From contig CM046299.1 in assembly GCA_025267735.1 (NCBI GenBank), positions 36,594,887-36,658,886 of the forward strand: DNA of 64,000 bases, given 5' to 3'. Position 1 is the first letter of the stretch; every line of letters begins with the position of its first letter. This document shows, piece by piece, positions 25,126 through 35,600 of this stretch. Below the pieces are notes generated by a model, which saw only the letters and a program-made list of their open reading frames with translations, made no database searches and was not told where the DNA came from. Source of the DNA: Mactra quadrangularis (lineage: Eukaryota > Mollusca > Bivalvia > Venerida > Mactridae). A program made the translations under genes and the position numbers.

Positions 25126-25400
25126 TTTAATAACTAAGATGAATCAATAAGTTACACAAGTAAAACAGAAAACAAGTATAATACACTCATAGTTAAAATT
25201 CCAGAATCCAAAAAGTTATTCCTGGTCAAAAATCCCATATCTAGTTGCTGCGTGGAAACAAAATGGCATTTCAGGACTTTCCAACTGAGCACGTGACCGA
25301 ATTAGCCAATCGACGTAGCGTATGCAACTATACGGGTTTTCCCGTTGAAAACTAAGGACGATAAATGGCTATTTTTAGACTTAAGCTGTAAAATTCTAAT
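25126..25400 (-). promoter_or_regulatory. Putative Bcl-3-like promoter with kB-like site and E-box
   Basis: Upstream of the start codon of the minus-strand gene, AGGACTTTCC at 25273-25282 differs from the classic kB site GGGACTTTCC in one base. CACGTG at 25290-25295 is a palindromic E-box. The transcription start is unknown, so the promoter extent is a guess. The sites are real strings; their function is inference. Confidence 0.35.
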
Positions 25401-26025
25401 AGCTACGGAAAATACATTCTATAGTCCGTTTCAATATATAAACACACGAGAGGTATATATTCGTCTTCTCGCTGGATTCTATCTGTGGGCAGATGATTAA
25501 AATGCGCTGTCACGTCGTATAAACAATCACTATTCAGTGCTGAATATGAATTAAGAATAACGTTAATCAAGTCAATAAATTGGCAAAAATGCTCATTTGA
25601 TTTCATGGTCTATATTTAATCAATGGGAAATAACCCATTTTATGTAACATTTATCGAGTTAGCTCCCTTGTATACGTAAAAGACGATTTTATCATGGCCA
25701 TACCGATATTACACATTGTTCCAACATCAAATCAAAATCTTTTGTTGGCGACCATACTGGCTAGAAACCTCAGTATTGGGACAACCTTGAATTGGGACAG
25801 TCAATTTACAAAAACGCATCCCAAAGCCTTCCATTTTTTAATAGTTTTTAGCAATTATTTTTATATTCCGAATTAGTAATGTTTTATCAGGAAATGACAA
25901 CAAAATTAATTGAAATGTTAAATTCTGAAGAAATAATGTTCAAGATTATAATTATCCGAGGGTACACAACACTCATGTCAGTTAGTGCTGCAGAAAGTTA
26001 TTTTACAAAAAAGCCTTAATCAGGG
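25401..26025. other. Intergenic stretch
   Basis: No gene or repeat is supported between the Bcl-3-like promoter region and the first fold-back repeat at 26030. Confidence 0.5.
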
Positions 26026-26029
26026 ACAT

Positions 26030-26131
26030 AGCGCAGCATTCTCGTAACCCGAGGTTATCAAGATTCTCGATCTAAAATAAAGCTAGTATCCAGAATCCTA
26101 CAAGTCTCTGGGTACGAGAATGATAGCGCAG
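26030..26131. repeat. Short fold-back MITE, 'CTCGTACCCAGAG' family, copy 1
   Basis: GCGCAGCATTCTCGTAACCC pairs with GGGTACGAGAATGATAGCGC. It shares GAGGTTATCAAGATTCTCGA with the copy at 27650. Confidence 0.65.
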
Positions 26132-26251
26132 GTTCCAGACACAATTTTCCTTCTTGTGTCTGGCACCTGTGGAGTTCATAGGTTTGTACAAATAAGTAGT
26201 ACATGTAATGGTTTTTAGGACCAATTCGAGTTTTTAAACACTTTTATTGTT

Positions 26252-26485
26252 GTTTTTTTCTCAACTGTCAAAACATGAATAATTTCACGGTGAATGCGTA
26301 TGTTAAAATTATTGTCGTAATACACCCATGAGTTTCCGAAAGTGTGTATTATGATTGATAAAAGCATCTTATGCCGTATGATAAGTTTTAGTGAAGATAT
26401 GTTTGATAAAAACGAGACCACCAGTACAAAAACAATACATTCAGTCACCGTGAAATTATTCAAGCTTTGACAGTTGAGAAAAAAC
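26252..26485. mobile_element. MITE with about 42-bp terminal inverted repeats
   Basis: TTTTTCTCAACTGTCAAAAC, continuing to AATAATTTCACGGTGA, pairs with TCACCGTGAAATTATT continuing to TTTGACAGTTGAGAAAAAAC. Only a few mismatches over about 42 bp. No ORF of note. Confidence 0.75.
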
Positions 26486-26878
26486 GGACAATACTTTAAA
26501 TATTTTTCTTATAATTTGTTATGCAAACAATCTTTTAACTTAATGTGTCCAATATAACATAAATTTGCTATAAATGTCTAAAATATCATAGCCGAGATCC
26601 ATTATCCACAACCGAATGAAATTATTAAGACTGTATATATCATATTCTACCTTTAATTCTGTTGTTCTTTTGTGCAACAGTTATTTTAATTGTTAATCTT
26701 GAAATATTCATATGCTTGATGTTTTTGTCCATAGAACGATTCGTAATTACTAACTCTTTTTACTAGGACCCAGAGCTTATTAAGCTCTGAAGTTATGTCT
26801 CTACATTTCAGTATTAACTTTTTGTACATATTTTTTTATATCTTAATGTGTCAGAAATATCTGAGATTTGTGTCACTT

Positions 26879-26940
26879 ACATTCTCGTGCCCAGTACTTA
26901 TTTGAGAATCTTGATAGCCGCTGCTGGGTATGAAAATACG
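26879..26940. repeat. Short fold-back MITE, 'CTCGTACCCAGAG' family, diverged copy 2
   Basis: CATTCTCGTGCCCAG pairs with CTGGGTATGAAAAT around a GAGAATCTTGATAG core, as in copies 1 and 3. Confidence 0.5.
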
Positions 26941-27649
26941 CCAATAACAACCGGACATCAGAGTTTGTTCCTACCAATGCCAGTTAATTATGTTACCTTT
27001 GTATCAAATATTCTCTAAAATGATAATTGTCTTAATACCAGAAACATAGATAACATATATAATTCCTTGCTAATACTCATTCACAACAAGGAATTGTATA
27101 ATATATTAAAGGGTCCATGTTCACAACCATGTTTTCCTTTTTCAATTACATGTATTAAGAAATGAAAAAGGCTGTGATTGATTCTAATATCGTTGTTCTT
27201 GGCGTGTCTGAATATTCTAGCTAAGAATTATGCCTTTCATTCGAATTCGATTTTTGTTGCAAATTGAAGCTTTGTATAGTTTTTATCTTTTGAAATTTCC
27301 ATTGAATTTTCAACACCGTCACAATCATTTTTAGATTGGTGCGCTATTTTTTCGGAGGGCAGATTTGTCCGGTGTGGAAAAAAACCCCACAAAGATTGCT
27401 AAGTTTGATTAAGTATAAATCACATTAAATGTACTTTCAAAAATAAATGTGGGGAGCTTAATTAGTCCCCATCTCCCTAGATTTCTACTGCTCTGCTTTT
27501 TGTGAGAATCTGCAGCGCTTGATCACATCCTCTAAGTGTTTAAGAACTAAATAATTTTTATTGTCATTCTCGACTGTACCCAGAAATTCCATTTTATTCT
27601 ATTAAGCAGACTTGGGCATTTGCAAATCAGAACTGCATCATTTCTTTCA

Positions 27650-27722
27650 GACATCCTCGTACCCAGATGTTATCAAGATTCTTAATCGAGAATCTTTATA
27701 ACCTCTGGGTACGAGGACGTCT
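27650..27722. repeat. Short fold-back MITE, 'CTCGTACCCAGAG' family, copy 3
   Basis: An almost perfect hairpin: GACATCCTCGTACCCAGA pairs with TCTGGGTACGAGGACGTC, and the arms run about 33 bp to AAGATTCT / AGAATCTT with a very short loop. Confidence 0.8.
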
Positions 27723-28471
27723 AATGTCTATAGTTAGAGCTTTTAAAATGTTTACTTCATATTACAGCTACGGATTCAGCCCTGGGCTTCAGGGCTGCAG
27801 CCCCTCCCATCTCAGCCCAGAGATACGTTTTCCTGCTGGGCTGATATACTCTAATGCATTTATGGTCCGTAGTGTGTCCGTTGTTAATCTCTTGCCTGGG
27901 GGCTTTGTTGAGAGTGTAATTATCGATCAACAAGTTGTTCACGCTTGACCAGAGATATAGATCTATGTAACTGGCTTGATTGACAACCATTGATGTTGAT
28001 TGACTGATCTGACAGATGTGTTTGGACTGCTTTAGAATTCAGATTTCCTTGTTTATCTTATAATAGATTTATTAATTTTATTTTCCATCTAATTCTTAAT
28101 GAATTTTACGTATTGGTTATTTTCATCCCACATTTAAACAAACCATAGTTTGTATCAATTAATTTTTTGTACAATTTTAGTCATTGTTTTATTTTATCGG
28201 GTATTGAAGTAAACAAATTATAACAGTTTTAATACATCGTTAAGATACTTAACTAGATTTTAAATCCAATCCTGTTTTTAATCTAAATATTTTTTAGTAT
28301 CAGCCATTATTCCCTATCAATTTGTTGATACTTGTTATTTGTTTAGTCTATTAAAAAAAAACTCTTTATAGCGTATGTTTACTTGTCACTATGTTGTTTT
28401 TTACATTAAAAAAGTTTACTTACTTCTCTCTTACTTTTATAAATGTATATCTTCTTGTCGTCTGTTGTTTT
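27723..28471. other. Intergenic stretch
   Basis: No supported gene. CAGCCCTGGGCTTCAGGGCTG at about 27777 is a short local palindrome. Confidence 0.45.
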
Positions 28472-28888
28472 TTAACTCTTTACTGGCTGCGATATGGGTA
28501 AAAATGGCCATTCTTTCACCATAACGCACTAGGGCTATTTCAAAATGCTCTTATTTCATTACTTATTGACTGACAGATATGCAACTTGGCCAAGTTATTT
28601 CCTGGGTGAACGGCTTTCATACAATGAACCCGATTAATTTATGGCGTTAAGGGGCGCTGCTCCCCCTTCAAACTCCATCGACAAAGGATGGAAATATCCC
28701 CCTTTGGGACCACCTGAGACATCTTTAGATGGAAGAATCGCGCGCAAAAAAGGTAATTTTTCGGACGATTTTCCAAAAGTGAAATTCACCAAATCTAGTT
28801 TCACTAAATATCAATTTAAGGCCAGTGACGGCCATTTATAAGGGGGCCCAGACACGTAATAATGCGGGATTGGCCAGTTAAGGGTTAA
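28472..28888 (-). mobile_element. piggyBac-type MITE, complete copy
   Basis: TTAA at 28472-28475 and 28885-28888 flank inverted ends, CTCTTTACTGGC and GCCAGTTAAGGG. The TTAA target and the CCCTT-like terminus fit piggyBac-type elements. It is in opposite orientation to copy 1 at 7640. Confidence 0.7.
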
Positions 28889-29629
28889 TCTGTATTATTT
28901 GAATGCAACAAAAATGGCCAAAAATGCACGATTTTAGACCTTAATTTTTTCCAAATTTCCGGGGGAGACCCTCGTACCCATACCCACGGAAGGGGACACT
29001 CCTGAGTGACTCCTCCCGTACCCACCCCAAGTTGGGTCTACTGGTGAGCCCCCAGACAGTCCTATCCTGTACCCACCCCTGTTTTATGTAGGAAAACTAA
29101 ATGATTCTTATATGCTACAACACAACAGAGGACAGAAGAAAAATCCTTAAAGTTACATTACATTTATTTAAATTATCGTAACAGGTGTCGTTTGAGTAAA
29201 GTCCTCTAAATCATGTAAAAATGGCTCCCTGTATATTAAGAGCCTATCATTGAAAATTAAAAATATATTAATCATAACAAAAAACAACAACATATAACAG
29301 TCCTTTTGCATCCACTGAACAAATGAAAATAAGTGCTTTTAAACTAAAATGTAATCACAAGATGTGCGATATATATTTTAATGTAACATCGCACTACAGT
29401 TTACACTTTACATGTCTACAATTATATTAGGCCAATATAGTTTCTTGGTCGCGCATTTGACCGTAGATTAAACATATCCTATATTTTTTCTTTGAATATT
29501 AAGAAATAAGCATACATATTGCATATTAAAAGTAACAGGTCCCCGAGTGTTTTTGATATGAGCTCGAAATCTAAAATGACGAATCTTTTGGCGTACCGCA
29601 TATTGGATAAAGTGTGGACTCCTTGTAAA
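28889..29629. other. Intergenic stretch upstream of CFAP44
   Basis: A locally GC-richer part at about 28970-29090 has repeated CGTACCCA / GTACCCACCCC strings. The rest is AT-rich with no gene seen. Confidence 0.45.
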
Positions 29630-29679
29630 CAATATTAACGCATGCGCAGATATCATAGCAACCATCGCGTAAATTCAAG
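29630..29679 (+). promoter_or_regulatory. Putative CFAP44 promoter: NRF1-like and partial RFX X-box-like sites
   Basis: Just upstream of the ATG, CGCATGCGCA (29639-29648) resembles an NRF1 site. TAGCAACC (29656-29663), read in reverse as GGTTGCTA, resembles half of an RFX X-box, the usual switch of ciliary genes. The second half of the X-box is poor. The positions are so close to the ATG that the sites would lie at or downstream of the transcription start. Confidence 0.3.
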
Positions 29680-32600
29680 ATGGACGGCGGTGAGGAGCAA
29701 CAGCAATCTACCGAGCAAAAAACAGGTATTTTGAGCCATTTTGCTGTGCCTGTTAAAACCACTACTTATCTTTTGCCCCTATATACATTATTCATACGGC
29801 AATTCCAGATGACAATCGTTAAATTCCTCAATGGAAGCGCGTAAATGACTAGTCAATCTGATGAACTTACTGGACAGTATTGACACTCACTTGAGTTTGA
29901 AAGTTTGACTCAGTTGATGACATTTTTGTATAGCTCAAAATATTTTAGACAATCAGACCTCACTTGAATGCTTAGTGTAGCAGGTTCTTTCTTAAAATCA
30001 ATTAAGTAGAATCTTAATTGGAAAATAATTGGTGAATGGGAGAAATCTGTATTTGTTTTGAAATCATGTTGGGATGAGGTAACTGACAAATGCAAGAATA
30101 GCCTTCTATGGTCTGTTGCATGTGTTTGCTTTTGGGGATTTAACGTATTGCCATAAATGTTCAAACTAATGGGCTAGAATGCACTTTACTGGTACGCGCA
30201 TATTGCGCATGCGTCGTTTTGCATTTTTCAGCGAGTCGGTGACCGTTAAAAAGCGGGGGTTCGGGGGCGGCAGCCCCTGATAAAAGACAGAAAGTATCAT
30301 GAAATTCAAATAAAATCACTTAACTTTATATTCAAACAGGGTTAGAGTTACAGTTATATTTCTACTTCCGGTGAATTACTACGTACCAGTAAAGTGCAGT
30401 AGCCCCAACTAATGAATCTCAACAGATTTTTGAAGTAAAGGATTCCTACATTGTACAGTCTATAGCACCACCGTTTTAAACTGTATTTGTTGTTGTAATA
30501 TTATCAGTAATTGTCAATACAGCATTGCAAAGATTTATATGTGACTGCTGGTATTTTTATACTTATTTCATATTTGCAGTTAATCTGTTTTTGATTGAGC
30601 TGTCATCGATTCCATCAATATCGATGTTTCATCGATATTTCTTTTTCGATTAATAATCGATATGAATTTTGAAATATTGATGATAAAGCCTATATAGGTA
30701 AATATATAAAAGTGTCAAAATTTGTAGGACAAACCTTCTATCATGAGCTGAAACAGGTGCACTGTCATAGTATGAACAAATAATAAACAATCAATTTGAG
30801 ATAGATCTTTTATCAATTTATAATCAATACAAATCCTTCTTACCAACTACTTACCAATATGATGCTGGATACCAAGGTATAACAATCATGACAACATAAA
30901 TGGTCTGTAGAGTAAGTACTTTAGTGAATGTATCAATATATATCAGAGTATTGTTGATTTATTTATCAATATATTGATATCGTCGATGCGCTTCGAGCCC
31001 AATCAATGACAGCTCTAGTTTTTTAAAACAACCACTTGCAGCTTCACCTTTAAACTGAAAACTTGATCAATTAAAACATAAAATATCTAGGGTGCATATA
31101 ATACCAGATATTATTCTTTTTCTGTAACATACTCATTGACTTGTGAACTGTACTTGTTAACTCTTAACTCTTGGTACAAAATATTGTTGCAAATAACCTT
31201 GATTACTGCTTGACTCAGTTTTTATAGCTTTTTTACCAATTGGGACATTTTATAAAGGGAAAAGTAGTAGTTATAGTGGTATCCTTTGATGTAATATAAT
31301 TATTTGTTTAGAAAGAGAAGTCGGTGAAAACAAGAGCTACTAGTTAAGTTATTTCAATGATTTATTTGTATGGTTTTGTTATCCTGTGTATTTATGATGG
31401 ACAATTATTACATATACAGAACCTCAAGAAGAACAGCAGCCAAGTGAACCATCTCAGGAAAAGACTGAAGAGGCTCCAAGTACTGAGCAAGCACCTGAAG
31501 CACAGCAGCCTGAAAGTGAAAAACCTGAAGAAAGTAAAGATGAACAACAAAAGTCAGACGAAAAAGGTAAATGTTTGTAACTTTTTTATATAGATAGAGT
31601 TTATTCAATAAATAAAAATAATACAAACATAGCACACAAATGATTAAAAATACAGCATAACATAAAATATAAATATTGTGAGTGCAATACATTCATTGTG
31701 TTACTGTTAGGACATATTTTCATTTATTAAGGATATCACAAAAAAGGAAATGTGAATTTCCTTGTTTCCATTGTGGTCCAATAAATGAATACATGTCCTA
31801 GCAAGGCACTCATTGTCGACTTATATGCATGTACACTGTTTCTCTTGAAATAAGTTATTGTTCATGAGGTTCATCATCATATTGTCAGCATTCTTTGAAA
31901 ACTTCCATAGTGAAATATATGTAGTTTTCAGATCAAGGAAAAAAACTGTTTAAATGTTAAATTTATATTTTATTGGATGTTGGGGTAACATTAGTTAATC
32001 ATTTAATATAGGGCCGTCATCAAAAATCCTGTTATAAATGTATCACCAATTCTTGACAGATGATCTGATATCAATTCGTAATTTGGAATATTGATACAAT
32101 CTAGCATTTTATATAGCTGTAAACTAAAGGACGTTTTTTCATATTTCTGAGTTTTCATGTTTTCTGTTAAGTATTAAACAAGAAAATACAGTTTGTTATA
32201 GTTTGTTTTATGTCTGAAACATCTTTCAACATCATGCATTATATGTATATATGTACTAGAGTTCTTGAGGCTTCTATTACACTCCTTGTCTGACTTGATA
32301 TATCAATATATCACTCATACTAATGCCATTCGATACATTTATACAAAATTTTCTATCAATGACAGCCCTAAGTTAATATGCATTTTGCATTGAGTTTACA
32401 TACAATACAATTGCACATTATGCATTCTAAATTTTCAACTGCTCATACATGGTTTCTGCTGAAATTGCAGCTGTATGAAAATTCTGCTTACATAATCTAA
32501 TCTAAATTTCATACCAGAAAAACTAAAGTATCTGAAAAGTGTACACTGTCTATCATTTATTATTACTGATATCTTGAAATGTTGGCTCTAAAATATATTC

Positions 32601-35600
32601 TGGTGTATAATTTAAGATGCTCCCAGTGAGGCTACACCAGGTGAAACTGGTGAGGAAGTGAAACAGGAAGAAACAAGTGAAGAAAAGCCATCAGAACAAG
32701 TAGAACAACCACAAACTACTGAAGGTGAAACTAAACCAGATGCAGGTGAATAAATTTTATCATTGACATGACTGTCCTGTCTGGTCTATCTCACGGTTTG
32801 GTGTGACCAAGGTATTAGTGCTACAGTTAGGATCATATCAAGGTTCACTATAATTAATAAGCCACTGTCTATTTTATCTGTCTTGACCCAAACTCACTGA
32901 GCTATCTGATCTATGTACAGTTGATAGATTTCTGATTTTATCCAGCATTAGTGGATTTAATTTGACAAGAAATGAACCATCATCACCAATGTCCAAACTT
33001 TGAACTCTACTTATTTCTGAATTGCTAAGTACTGTCACACTGTATACTGTATCAGCCCTATTTGATTTTCAAGTTTATTTTCAAGTGAGATAACAAGCTC
33101 ACAGCTGTTGCTTAGAAAAGGAACTAAATTGTATAAATAAAATCATTGACAATTTCTTACAGATATACAAATATTTGATAACTAATGTTCATCATTTATC
33201 ATTTATCAGTATGTTAGTAATTTTATTTTTGATGGGTATTGAATCTTTAAGCTTAAATATTGTAATTAATGTTGTTTGAATTTAGCTTATTGATAAATTT
33301 CTGATTTTTAAAAAAAATAGTTTCTACTGAGCAACAACAAGCTGATGGAGAAGGGCAAAGTGAGGTTGATGGTGCTCCAAAACCTGACAATGAGGAACAA
33401 AAAGCTGGTGATGAAGAACAAAAACCAGCCGAAGGTGCAGAGCAAACTGCTGAGGGTACGGGAGAAACTGACCAAACATCTGAAGGTGCAGCTCCTCCTA
33501 TAGAGAATACTGAACAAACAGCCGAGGGTACGGAACAGACTAGTGAAGAAACAGGACAAACTGTTGTTGATGGTGCACAGCAACAACAAGAAGAATCAGG
33601 TGAACAAAAACCTGATGAAACTAAACAAGAAGAATCAAATGAGCAAGGTAATATTAATTATTTATTGTTACCCATTTAAGATTCTAAAAAACTTAACCAT
33701 TTTATTGTTTTTAAATTTTAATGATATTTTGAAAAGAATTGCCTCAGTGGTGTCATTATCTTATATCTACCTTGACTGTTTTAATAATAGCTCTTTTTAC
33801 ATTGCTTGCCCATGAAGATAGTCGTATAATATTATCACCACTATTCATAATAATTTTGAAAACTCCCAAACATATATTTACTGTATATATTAGATTGTGG
33901 ACAGGTATAGTGTTACAATATTAACCTGAGCTTGAACTACCTGATCATAATAATTACACACTTCACTTACTTTAAATCTTGAGTTTCTGTATGCATGTAT
34001 ACAGTTATACACATGTTTATAACAAACTATGTGACTATTTCAAAATTAGTATGTTATTGTACTTCTAATTTTGGACACATAAGTTCTTTGGGAAACATGT
34101 AAGTTTGCAATATTGTGGCACAGTTTCAATGTATTTATTCTTATTATATAACAAAATCAATTGTTCAGTGCGTGTATTTTGCCGAAAGCTTCCGATAAAG
34201 CGTGATTTACAAACGAAGACAAAAATAGACTGTAAATACTGAGTTTAATATATTCTTGCATAAAGGAGTAGGACTGTAGAGTAGGTGAGTAGTGGTTTTA
34301 GATAAAGGTCCAGGAAAGCTAGGTGAGTTGCGATGGTTGATATAAATAATCTAAATTGTATTAACATGGCATTATACCCACAGTAAAAAAAGATTAGTCA
34401 GTAATTGTGGTATAACACAAAACTTAGACTATTATATTTAATTATTTTTCATTAAACAGAGGAAGAAGAGACCAAAGAAGAAGAAGTAGAAGAACCAAAG
34501 ATTCCTGATGACTTCTATTATGAATATGAAAAGTTTGCTTCTAAAGCTTGTATTACTGCTGATTCTGGTCTACCAGAAGATATGCTGACATTACAGTATC
34601 CTTTATTTATGGTTTAAAACTTTACTGGTCAATTTTGTGTTTTGATGTATATTGATTGCCCACCTTTCAATTGGTCACCATAGGACTTGAAATTTAAAAG
34701 TATTGTAGTGATTGAGTGCAGAAAAATGGCACAAAATGGTGACAATTATATTTTCAGTCATTTATAGTACTTTCACTTTAGACCTCATTTTGGGTAAATA
34801 CATGTATAACTGAATGAAAATGCAAGTTAAGGGTTTTTAAAAAGTTGAATTTTTGCCCTAGTTGCCTCTTCCAAACATTGCCATAGTAACTGGGATCAGG
34901 GTTTAAATAGCTTTTTTTCTGGAAGCCAAGCACTGACTCAGAAAATTCAGACAAGTTACCAAATTTGCCCTATACAAAAATGGCCAATTATGATTATCAA
35001 AGACTGTTGAGTCTTAATTGAATTCTACATGGTTATAGTTTCCTCAAATTGCCTAGGATTGTAGAAATTAATTCCTTGTGTTCTTCTTACTTTGTTTTAT
35101 CACTATTTTAGTCATATTTGTTCTTAACTTGTTGCTAGAAAATCATTTGGTTATGATTGTACAAAACGTGCAAACTTACATTTATTAAATGAGAGAACTG
35201 TTGTATTTGCTGCTGGTAATATGGTTCTTATCTTAGACTTACAGACTAAAGATCAAACATTTATACGTAGCACCAGTGGTGGAGGTATTGGTGCCATTAC
35301 TGTAAGACAACTTTCTTTACCATATATCACTAGTACTGCATGTGAATCTATGATTTCAAAATTGGTTGCCTGATAATGCCTTTTAAAGTCTAATGACTTA
35401 TGATTTCCCCGCCAAACTTTTTTTCCTTTGAAAAAAAAATCAAATGAGTAAAATCTGTTTGTCTTAGACAAATGGACATTTATATAATTTCTGTGACTGT
35501 CATTGTTGAATTTTATTCAACTGTCAGTGAAGCATACATTGACCCCATTGATTTAAGTACTCATTACAGTACTTCTATACTCACTATCACTGATAGTGAG

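Noticed and set aside
28641..28841. 66-codon ORF MALRGAAPPSNSIDKGW
   Set aside because: Within the complete MITE at 28472-28888; no protein family recognised.
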